The position numbers and the translations under genes were made by a program. Shown here piece after piece: positions 1-5,063 of a stretch of 5,063 bases of DNA. How positions within the stretch are numbered: position 1 is the first letter of the stretch; each line of letters starts with the position of its first letter. The notes under the pieces were generated by a model that saw only the letters and a program-made list of their open reading frames with translations, searched no databases and was not told the origin of the DNA. Source of the DNA: Clostridia bacterium (GTDB lineage Bacteria; Bacillota; Clostridia; UBA1381); contig CAAEKO010000021.1 of the NCBI GenBank assembly GCA_900756545.1, positions 1 to 5,063 on the forward strand, given 5' to 3'.

Positions 1-19
1 ATATATAAGAATAATTGAT

Positions 20-25
20 AAGGAG
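20..25 (+). promoter_or_regulatory. Ribosome binding site of the Asp23/Gls24 gene
   Basis: AAGGAG lies nine bases before ATG 35. It decides the start: the in-frame TTG at 26 directly abuts the site and cannot use it. GTG at 32 is the only other reasonable choice (six-base gap). Confidence 0.8.
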
Positions 26-34
26 TTGGATGTG

Positions 35-391
35 ATGGCGATTAAAATAAATAGTGATTTGGGCGAGATTACAATCAGTCATGTTGTGATCGCGGATATT
101 GCAGGGGCGGTAGTTAATAAATGCTATGGTGTTGTGGGCATGGCCTACCGAAATAAAAAGGATGGGATCGTAAGCCTTTTGAAGGGTGACAAAATGGCGA
201 AGGGAATTCGGATTGGTGTGGAGGATAATGGTATTGTTATTGAAATTCATATCATTGTAGAATACGGCGTGAATATCCATGCTATTTGTGACAGCATTGT
301 CAATAATGTGCGCTACAAGCTGGAAAGCAAAACAGGGCTAAAAGTAAACAGAGTAAATGTGCAGGTAGAATCTGTCAGAGTGCAGGATTGA
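35..391 (+). CDS. yloU: Asp23/Gls24 family envelope stress response protein (YloU type)
   Basis: A 118-residue protein of the Asp23/Gls24 family (DUF322). The family is widespread in Gram-positive bacteria and often linked to envelope or alkaline stress, but the molecular role of the YloU branch is not established. Seen in the sequence: the typical opening with a short strand followed by 'ITISHVVIADIAGAVV' (residues 12-27), a 'CYGVVGM' segment (30-36), a long hydrophobic strand region 'GIVIEIHIIVEYG' (about 70-82), a helix containing 'ICDSIVNNVRYKLE', and the ending 'VNRVNVQVESVRV'. There is no signal peptide or membrane segment, so it is probably cytoplasmic. ATG 35 is chosen from the ribosome binding site at 20-25. 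The stop codon (389-391) overlaps the TTG that opens the next reading frame. Placement directly before the fatty acid kinase gene matches yloU-yloV of Bacillus subtilis, which suggests a linked but undefined role. The gene's promoter is not inside the window. Confidence 0.93.
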   Translation: MAIKINSDLGEITISHVVIADIAGAVVNKCYGVVGMAYRNKKDGIVSLLKGDKMAKGIRIGVEDNGIVIEIHIIVEYGVNIHAICDSIVNNVRYKLESKTGLKVNRVNVQVESVRVQD

Positions 392-2073
392 GTCTGTATG
401 GCAGTAGACAGGAGGCGGTTAAAATAAATACGGTCGATGGAAAAATACTTGCACAGATGATGATATCCGGTGCAAATAATTTATATAACAATAAAAAAAC
501 AGTAGATGATCTGAATGTTTTTCCCGTTCCGGACGGGGATACGGGAACGAATATGTCTATGACGGTAACGGCTATGGCAAAAGCTTTGGAGGAGGTCGTA
601 TCCGCTTCAGCGTCCAATGTGGCTGACGCGGCGTCCTACGCCACACTCCGGGGCGCCCGGGGGAACTCCGGCGTTATTTTATCTCAGTTTTTTCGAGGAA
701 TTGCGAAAGAATTAAAGGGAAAAAATACTTGTACTACAAGTGATTTCGCCCAGGCATTAAAGAGGGGGTCTGACGCGGCATACAAGGCTGTCATGAATCC
801 GACGGAGGGGACAATTTTAACCGTTTCCCGGGAAACGGCAAAGGGTGCGATTCGTGCGGCGGAGGCCGGACAGGATTTTACAGAGGTTCTGCAAAAAGCA
901 GTACAGCGCGGAAACAGGGCGCTGGAAAAAACACCAGAGCAGCTGCCCATGCTGAAACAGGCGGGCGTTGTTGATGCTGGCGGACAGGGATGGATGTTTT
1001 TCCTGGAAGGTGTTCTATTCTACTTTATTAATGGAAAAACTGTAGAGAATGCGGGCGGAGCTTTGCAGGAAAGCATGACTTCCAAGGGGCATACCCGCGC
1101 CCAGCAGGCGATTGACTCCAACCACATCAAATACCGGTACTGTACGGAATTTATTGTGGAGAAGAAGAAGCCGGACGTAAATGTAGTGTCCTTTCGGAAG
1201 GCAATTGAAACAAAAGGCGACAGCATGCTGGTGATTGATGATGACGATATTGTAAAGGTGCACATCCATACCAATAATCCGGGATATGTATTGGAACGCG
1301 CGGTTATGCTTGGTTCCATGATTAATATTAAAATCGATAATATGGCACATCAACACCAAAGTCTGATCCAACCGGAGAAACCGGCTCCAAAGCCGGAGAT
1401 CAAAAGGGCAGAGCACAAACCATATGCGTTTGTAGGGGTGTGTGTTGGAGACGGGATTCAAGAGATATTTAAAAATCTTGGTATGGATGAAATCATTACA
1501 GGCGGACAGACTATGAATCCCAGTACGGAGGATATTTTGAAAGCTATCAGCAGACTGAACGCCGATACTGTATTTGTATTTCCGAATAACAAAAATATTA
1601 TTCTGGCCGCGAATCAGGCGAAGGATATTGCGAAAGAGCATGTAGTGGTAATCCCCGCAAAAAGCATTCCCCAATGTGTGGCGGCTATGCTGGCCTTTAA
1701 TGGGGAAAAGGATGCTGCCGCTAATGAAAAGGCTATGACAGCCGCTGCAGGCCGGGTCAAGACAGGACAGGTGACCTATGCGGTGCGGGATACGGAAATA
1801 GATGGACGAAAGATCGCGGAAGGGGATATTCTGGGTATGTTTGACAAGGATATTGCCGTAACCGGAAATTCGCCGTATGATGTGTGTTCCGAATTAATTG
1901 GTAGCATGACAGATGAAGACAGCGAATTTTTAACTGTATACTATGGTGAGGATGTAGCGGAAGAAGATGCGCAGAAGCTGGAACAACAGCTCAGCGGGCA
2001 GTATGACGACCTGGAGGTGTCCGTACAATACGGCGGTCAGGCATTATATTATTATATCATTTCCGTAGAATAA
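388..2073 (+). CDS. fakA: DAK2 domain fatty acid kinase catalytic subunit FakA (YloV type)
   Basis: FakA phosphorylates fatty acids bound to a FakB (DegV-family) partner, giving acyl-phosphates for phospholipid synthesis. No fakB is in this window. Residues are counted from TTG 388. The N-terminal DhaL-like kinase domain (about 12-215) shows 'NVFPVPDGDTGTNM' (43-56), whose Asp49 and Asp51 are the expected Mg-ATP ligands, 'GARGNSGVILSQ' (89-100), 'NPTEGTILTV' (137-146) and 'VVDAGGQGW' (194-202). The middle domain has Cys252 in 'YRYCTEF' and His292/His294 in 'VKVHIHTNNPG', matching the metal-binding Cys and two His described for Staphylococcus aureus FakA. A Pro/Lys/Glu linker (about 328-345) leads to a C-terminal DegV-like domain with 'IITGGQTMNPST' (369-380). 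The length of 561 is slightly above the usual 550 or so. The start is uncertain: TTG 388 is the only standard codon that keeps the full conserved N-terminus, but a strong ribosome binding site at 410-415 points to initiation near 424 (549 residues). ATG 457 would cut into the conserved domain. Function is confident, exact start is not. Confidence 0.93.
   Translation: MSLYGSRQEAVKINTVDGKILAQMMISGANNLYNNKKTVDDLNVFPVPDGDTGTNMSMTVTAMAKALEEVVSASASNVADAASYATLRGARGNSGVILSQFFRGIAKELKGKNTCTTSDFAQALKRGSDAAYKAVMNPTEGTILTVSRETAKGAIRAAEAGQDFTEVLQKAVQRGNRALEKTPEQLPMLKQAGVVDAGGQGWMFFLEGVLFYFINGKTVENAGGALQESMTSKGHTRAQQAIDSNHIKYRYCTEFIVEKKKPDVNVVSFRKAIETKGDSMLVIDDDDIVKVHIHTNNPGYVLERAVMLGSMINIKIDNMAHQHQSLIQPEKPAPKPEIKRAEHKPYAFVGVCVGDGIQEIFKNLGMDEIITGGQTMNPSTEDILKAISRLNADTVFVFPNNKNIILAANQAKDIAKEHVVVIPAKSIPQCVAAMLAFNGEKDAAANEKAMTAAAGRVKTGQVTYAVRDTEIDGRKIAEGDILGMFDKDIAVTGNSPYDVCSELIGSMTDEDSEFLTVYYGEDVAEEDAQKLEQQLSGQYDDLEVSVQYGGQALYYYIISVE
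410..415 (+). promoter_or_regulatory. Strong ribosome binding site, probably the real one of fakA
   Basis: AGGAGG lies inside the reading frame as opened at TTG 388. Eight bases downstream is an in-frame ATA (424-426), after which the protein reads MNTVDGKILAQMM, close to the usual N-terminus of the family. There is no ATG, GTG or TTG in frame between this site and ATG 457. By contrast TTG 388 has only a weak AGGA (384-387) directly before it. The site may drive a non-standard start, or be the remnant of a lost ATG. Confidence 0.6.
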
Positions 2074-2080
2074 AAGGAGA
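2074..2080 (+). promoter_or_regulatory. Ribosome binding site of recG
   Basis: AAGGAGA follows the fakA stop codon immediately and ends five bases before ATG 2086. Spacing and strength are ordinary and confirm the recG start. Confidence 0.85.
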
Positions 2081-2085
2081 AAATC

Positions 2086-4110
2086 ATGCGGGACATTCGG
2101 TATTTGAAGGGTGTCGGGGAGGCGCGGGCAAAGCTGTTTGCCAAGAAAAATATCAAAACAGTGGAAGAGCTTTTGTATTTTTTTCCCCGGGATTATGAAG
2201 ACCGTACGAAAATAAAAATGATTTCGGCATGTGAGCCGGGAGAAACGGTGTGCGTAAAGGCCGCCGTTTTTTCTGGCGTTCAGGAAGTGCGGATTCGGAA
2301 AAATATGACGATTTATTCCATGATTATTACTGACGAAACAGGCGGAATGACGGTTGTTTGGTATAATAATCCTTATGTTAAGGGCGCATTTGAAACCGGC
2401 AGGGAATACATATTCTGCGGAAAAATCCAGGCAAACCAGCAAAAACGGGAACTTGTGAATCCGATTTATGAAAAGCCTGAAAATCAGCGGTATACAGGTA
2501 AAATCGTTCCCATTTATCCGCTGACCGGCACGCTGACGCAAAAGCATGTGCAAAGCGCCATGGAACAGGCAATTGCGGTGACCGGGCACATGGCTGAGTA
2601 TTTGCCGGAGGATATCAGGCAAAACTATAATTTGGCTGAACTGAACTTCGCTATGCAGAATATTCATTTTCCGGCTGATTTCCAGAGCTATGCGCTTGCC
2701 CGACGACGGTTTGTTTTTGAGGAACTGTTAATTTTACAGCTTGCGTTGCTTGCCCAGAAAACCGCTGTACATCAGGCCGAACGGGAACCTTTTACGGATG
2801 TGGATTGCCGGAACGAATTTATCGACACACTGCCTTTTACGCTGACCAAAGCACAAAAACGGGTTGTAGAAGAAATTTGTGCCGATTTTAAAAAGAAGTC
2901 GCCTATGAGCAGGCTGGTGCAGGGGGATGTAGGTTCCGGAAAAACAGCAGTGGCGGCGGCAGCTATGTATGTGGCTGTCAAAAACGGTTATCAAGCCGTA
3001 ATTATGGCGCCTACGGAAATCTTAGCTAAACAGCATTTTGAAACCTTTAAAAAATTTTTTGCAGGTGCGGATTTTAAGTTATGTCTGCTGACGGGGAGTA
3101 CAAAAAGAAAAAAAGATTTATACGCGGATATTGAGACCGGTGAAATCGACATTATTATCGGAACCCATGCGGTCATCCAAAAGGATGTGCATTATCGTAA
3201 TCTCGGCTTGGCGGTAGCGGATGAACAGCATCGGTTCGGGGTCTCCCAGCGGGCCGCGCTGGTCAACAAAGGCGAGAACCCTAATGTTTTGATTATGACA
3301 GCCACACCAATCCCCAGAACGCTGGCATTTATTTTATACGGTGATTTGGATATTTCGGTAATTGACGAACTGCCGCCCGGAAGAAAGCCGGTGGCAACTT
3401 ATGCCGTAGGGGAGAATATGCGGAAGCGGATTTATGCATTTTTGGAAAAAAACTTGGCCGCAGGAACGCAATGCTATGTGGTTTGTCCGCTGATTGAGGA
3501 AACCGAGAAAAGCGATCTCAAAAATGCGGTGCGTATCCGAGATATGATGGCTGAAATATTCCCGGCACAGTCGGTGGGGCTGATGCATGGAAAGATGAAA
3601 GCAGCGGAAAAAGAAGACATCATGGCTGATTTTGAGGCCCATAAGCTGGATATTTTGGTATCTACGACAGTGATCGAGGTTGGGGTAAATGTTCCGAATA
3701 GCAATATCATGATTATTGAAAACGCGGAACGATTCGGCCTGAGCCAGCTTCACCAGCTTCGGGGCCGGGTGGGCAGAGGAAATGAACAGGCGTACTGTAT
3801 TTTGTTTGCCCACGGAAGTGGAGATGTGACGAAAAAAAGAATGGAAACCATGTGTACCTCCAATGACGGATTTTATATTTCAGAGCAGGATTTGCGCCTG
3901 CGTGGGCCGGGCGATTTTTTCGGCACGCGCCAGCACGGCCTGCCGGATTTAAAAATTGCCAATCTTTTCCGGGACATGGAGCTGTTAAAATCGGCACAGG
4001 AGGCGGCTGCGGAAATTCTGCGCAAAGACCGAAATTTGCTGTGCCCGGAGCATGCAGGGCTGCGTGAACGGGTGGCTTCTGTTTTTTCAGAGGATATTGT
4101 CATGAATTAG
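2086..4110 (+). CDS. recG: ATP-dependent DNA helicase RecG
   Basis: RecG is a monomeric superfamily 2 helicase that moves branch points at stalled replication forks and Holliday junctions. The protein has 674 residues, close to other RecG proteins (682 in B. subtilis, 693 in E. coli). In order: a helix-hairpin-like start 'YLKGVGEARAKLF' (6-18) with 'YFFPRDYEDRT' (31-41); the OB-fold wedge domain (about 53-128); 'IVPIYPLTGTLTQKHV' (140-155); a glutamine-containing motif 'FTLTKAQKR' (251-259, Gln257); Walker A 'GDVGSGKT' (280-287, Lys286); the DEQH box (379-382); motif III 'TATPIPRTL' (405-413); motif V 'STTVIEVGVNVP' (526-537); motif VI 'QLHQLRGRVGRG' (554-565, Arg561 and Arg564); and the TRG translocation element 'DLRLRGPGDFFGTRQHG' (602-618). 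Every expected catalytic motif is present, so the enzyme should be active. It starts 12 bases after fakA and is probably co-transcribed with it. Unlike B. subtilis, no serine dehydratase genes separate the two. Confidence 0.98.
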   Translation: MRDIRYLKGVGEARAKLFAKKNIKTVEELLYFFPRDYEDRTKIKMISACEPGETVCVKAAVFSGVQEVRIRKNMTIYSMIITDETGGMTVVWYNNPYVKGAFETGREYIFCGKIQANQQKRELVNPIYEKPENQRYTGKIVPIYPLTGTLTQKHVQSAMEQAIAVTGHMAEYLPEDIRQNYNLAELNFAMQNIHFPADFQSYALARRRFVFEELLILQLALLAQKTAVHQAEREPFTDVDCRNEFIDTLPFTLTKAQKRVVEEICADFKKKSPMSRLVQGDVGSGKTAVAAAAMYVAVKNGYQAVIMAPTEILAKQHFETFKKFFAGADFKLCLLTGSTKRKKDLYADIETGEIDIIIGTHAVIQKDVHYRNLGLAVADEQHRFGVSQRAALVNKGENPNVLIMTATPIPRTLAFILYGDLDISVIDELPPGRKPVATYAVGENMRKRIYAFLEKNLAAGTQCYVVCPLIEETEKSDLKNAVRIRDMMAEIFPAQSVGLMHGKMKAAEKEDIMADFEAHKLDILVSTTVIEVGVNVPNSNIMIIENAERFGLSQLHQLRGRVGRGNEQAYCILFAHGSGDVTKKRMETMCTSNDGFYISEQDLRLRGPGDFFGTRQHGLPDLKIANLFRDMELLKSAQEAAAEILRKDRNLLCPEHAGLRERVASVFSEDIVMN

Positions 4111-4162
4111 AGATGTGTAATCTGTTAAAAGAAAGTGTCAATTTGTCTGTGTTTTTAATCCT

Positions 4163-4192
4163 TTTATAAAAAATGATAAAATTTTTTATAAA
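4163..4192. repeat. Perfect 12-bp A/T-only inverted repeat between recG and rsmD
   Basis: The left arm TTTATAAAAAAT (4163-4174) and right arm ATTTTTTATAAA (4181-4192) are exact reverse complements around a six-base GATAAA loop. It begins 53 bases after the recG stop and ends five bases before the -35 element of the rsmD promoter. The stem contains no G-C pair, so a classical intrinsic terminator is unlikely, although the A and T runs could give weak termination in either direction. Its position just upstream of -35 also suits an UP element or an operator. Which of these applies cannot be decided from sequence. Confidence 0.7.
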
Positions 4193-4197
4193 TAATG

Positions 4198-4226
4198 TTG
4201 ACCTTTTGCGTGTTTTAAGATACAAT
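4198..4226 (+). promoter_or_regulatory. Vegetative (sigma-A type) promoter of rsmD-coaD
   Basis: The -35 element TTGACC (4198-4203, five of six consensus bases) and the -10 element TACAAT (4221-4226, five of six) are separated by exactly 17 bases. The predicted transcription start is near A4233, giving an untranslated leader of about 23 bases before GTG 4256. The A/T-rich DNA upstream, including the inverted repeat at 4163-4192, could strengthen it as an UP element. It implies that rsmD and coaD are transcribed independently of the yloU-fakA-recG unit. Confidence 0.85.
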
Positions 4227-4241
4227 ATAGTTATGTAATGT

Positions 4242-4249
4242 GGGAGGAG
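4242..4249 (+). promoter_or_regulatory. Ribosome binding site of rsmD
   Basis: GGGAGGAG has a GGAGG core (4243-4247) eight bases before GTG 4256, an ideal spacing. The site lies downstream of ATG 4238, which rules that codon out as the start. Confidence 0.85.
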
Positions 4250-4255
4250 TATGGT

Positions 4256-4804
4256 GTGCGGATTATTGCGGGGACACGGCGCGGACATAAGCTGTATGAT
4301 TTTGAAGGCGGAGAGATCCGTCCGACTACCGACAGAGTTAAGGAGTCTATGTTCAATCTGATTCAGGAGCATATCCAGGACGCTGTTGTGCTGGATTTGT
4401 TCGGCGGCAGCGGTGCGTTGAGCTTCGAGGCCTTGAGCCGTGGGGCTAAAAGGGCTGTTTTGTTGGATATTGATTCCCGTTCAATAGCTTTGATTCGTAA
4501 AAATGCGGACAAGCTTGGTTTTATGGACAGGACTTCTATATTAAATACCGCGGCTGAATCCTACCTGACATCGGCAGAGGACCGGTTTGATATTATTTTT
4601 CTGGATCCGCCGTATAATAAGGGTTTTATCAGCCCCCTGCTGGAGAAAATTGCAGCGCGGGATATTTTGACGCCGGGTGGTTTTGCTGTTCTGGAGAGCG
4701 ATTCTTCCGATGAACATGGGGAAATACCGGGACTGTTGCTTATAAAACAAAGAAAATACGGGAGAACCTTCGTTACAATATACCAAAGAGGTGATAAACA
4801 GTGA
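4256..4804 (+). CDS. rsmD: 16S rRNA (guanine(966)-N(2))-methyltransferase RsmD
   Basis: RsmD transfers a methyl group from S-adenosylmethionine to N2 of G966 (E. coli numbering) in 16S rRNA of the small subunit. The protein has 182 residues, similar to B. subtilis YlbH (about 184). Seen in the sequence: the family N-terminus 'MRIIAGTRRGHKL' (1-13), 'RPTTDRVKESMFN' (22-34), the SAM-binding loop 'VLDLFGGSGALSFEALSRGA' (45-64) followed by the acidic end of the next strand 'LLDID' (69-73), and the catalytic 'DPPY' (117-120). The start GTG 4256 is chosen because it has the ribosome binding site at 4242-4249 and yields the conserved N-terminus. The upstream in-frame ATG 4238 adds six residues, includes the ribosome binding site in its coding sequence, and lies only about five bases after the predicted transcription start. 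The gene has its own promoter and its stop codon overlaps the coaD start, so the two are probably translationally coupled. Confidence 0.96.
   Translation: MRIIAGTRRGHKLYDFEGGEIRPTTDRVKESMFNLIQEHIQDAVVLDLFGGSGALSFEALSRGAKRAVLLDIDSRSIALIRKNADKLGFMDRTSILNTAAESYLTSAEDRFDIIFLDPPYNKGFISPLLEKIAARDILTPGGFAVLESDSSDEHGEIPGLLLIKQRKYGRTFVTIYQRGDKQ
4787..4794 (+). promoter_or_regulatory. Ribosome binding site of coaD
   Basis: AGAGGTGA lies inside the last codons of rsmD and ends six bases before GTG 4801. It matches seven of the eight bases of the ideal AGGAGGTGA-type site and supports the GTG start. Confidence 0.75.
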
Positions 4805-5063
4805 GAATTGCGGTTTATCCCGGAAGTTTTGACCCGATCACAAACGGGCATCTGGATATTATCCGGCGCGCGGCAAAGGTTTATGACCAAGTGGTTGTGG
4901 GCGTCCTGAATAATATCAGCAAAAAACCTGTATTTACTGCTGGGGAACGCTGTGCGATGATCAACGCGGTCACAGCGGATATTCCCAATGTGACATGCGA
5001 TATATTTAACGGGCTTCTGGTGGACTTTGCAAAGCAAAAAAACGCGACTGTAATCATAAAAGG
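4801..5063 (+). CDS. coaD: Phosphopantetheine adenylyltransferase CoaD (5' part, cut by window end)
   Basis: CoaD joins 4'-phosphopantetheine and ATP to give dephospho-CoA and pyrophosphate, the next-to-last step of coenzyme A synthesis, in the cytoplasm. Only the first 87 codons and two further bases are in the window, about half of the usual 160 residues or so; the frame is open to the edge. The N-terminus 'MRIAVYPGSFDPITNGHLDII' contains the nucleotidyltransferase signature TxGH (Thr14-Asn-Gly-His17) and is highly typical. Also visible are 'NNISKKPVFT' (37-46, with the conserved substrate-binding lysines), 'GLLVDFAK', and 'IIKG' at the edge, the usual lead-in to the conserved Arg-containing segment. 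GTG 4801 overlaps the rsmD stop as GTGA. The rsmD-coaD pair is common across bacteria, and here they share the promoter at 4198-4226. Confidence 0.97.
   Translation, partial: MRIAVYPGSFDPITNGHLDIIRRAAKVYDQVVVGVLNNISKKPVFTAGERCAMINAVTADIPNVTCDIFNGLLVDFAKQKNATVIIK

Noticed and set aside
26..34. TTG 26 as start of the Asp23/Gls24 gene
   Set aside because: It abuts the ribosome binding site at 20-25, which leaves no spacing. ATG 35 fits.
398..427. Nine-codon frame (ATG 398 to TAA 425) covering the fakA ribosome binding site, with its stop overlapping ATA 424 as ATAA
   Set aside because: It could in principle be a leader peptide coupled to fakA, but frames this short occur often by chance and the ribosome binding site before it is weak.
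521..547. Seven-base inverted repeat TTCCCGT/ACGGGAA with a 13-base loop in fakA
   Set aside because: It encodes the invariant FPVPDGDTGTN motif; the symmetry follows from those codons.
648..663. GC-rich palindromic patch around GGGCGCCC in fakA
   Set aside because: It encodes the conserved GARGNSG motif (Gly, Ala and Arg codons), which explains the GC content without any transfer or regulatory role.
1015..1674. Long antisense open frame of 219 codons within fakA
   Set aside because: It lies wholly opposite a gene with clear conserved motifs, the protein resembles no family I know, and no convincing start signal is visible.
2044..2667. Antisense open frame of 207 codons opposite recG
   Set aside because: It mirrors the codon pattern of recG, and its composition (rich in His, Phe, Arg, Cys) is typical of a reverse-strand shadow.
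3334..3813. Antisense open frame of 159 codons opposite the recG helicase motifs
   Set aside because: The sense strand encodes motifs IV to VI of RecG; the antisense product has no recognisable domain.
4144..4172. Possible second promoter TTGTCT-17-TAAAAA upstream of the inverted repeat
   Set aside because: The match to consensus is poor at -10, and such hits are expected in A/T-rich DNA; the promoter at 4198-4226 is far better.
4251..4361. Out-of-frame ATG five bases before the rsmD GTG start, opening a 36-codon frame
   Set aside because: It is only three bases from the GGAGG core, too close for good initiation, and its product is not recognisable, while GTG 4256 gives the conserved RsmD N-terminus.
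4100..4372. Antisense open frame crossing the recG-rsmD gap
   Set aside because: It starts inside the conserved rsmD N-terminus and runs through the A/T-rich gap, where open frames arise easily. No ribosome binding site or family resemblance supports it.

Overview
The window looks like chromosomal DNA from a low-to-moderate GC Gram-positive bacterium, most likely a member of the class Clostridia. The signs are the gene set and order, strong AGGAGG-type ribosome binding sites, a housekeeping promoter of near-consensus sequence, and use of GTG and probably TTG starts. No genus can be named from the sequence alone. All genes are on the + strand and nearly the whole window is coding.

Layout: (1) 35-391, a small Asp23/Gls24-family protein (YloU type). 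(2) 388-2073, the DAK2-domain fatty acid kinase subunit FakA (YloV type), overlapping the end of the first gene. (3) 2086-4110, the branch-migrating DNA helicase RecG, complete, 12 bases after fakA. (4) 4111-4255, the only real intergenic region. It holds a perfect 12-bp all-A/T inverted repeat (4163-4192), a near-consensus vegetative promoter (TTGACC-17-TACAAT, 4198-4226) and the ribosome binding site of rsmD. (5) 4256-4804, rsmD, the 16S rRNA G966 methyltransferase. (6) 4801-5063, the first 87 codons of coaD (phosphopantetheine adenylyltransferase), overlapping rsmD by four bases and cut by the window end.

The first three genes look like one transcription unit whose promoter is outside the window. 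rsmD and coaD form a second unit with its own promoter, although read-through from recG is possible because no GC-rich terminator is visible. The yloU-yloV-recG grouping is known from Firmicutes (in Bacillus subtilis the serine dehydratase genes sit between yloV and recG; they are absent here), and rsmD-coaD is a very common pair. Roles: fatty acid phosphorylation for phospholipid synthesis, replication fork rescue and recombination, ribosome modification and coenzyme A synthesis, i.e. housekeeping.

I see no mobile element, CRISPR array, RNA gene, defence system or other novel system. The points most worth a second look are the translation start of fakA, where a strong ribosome binding site is ideally spaced for an ATA codon but for no standard start, and the A/T inverted repeat abutting the rsmD promoter.
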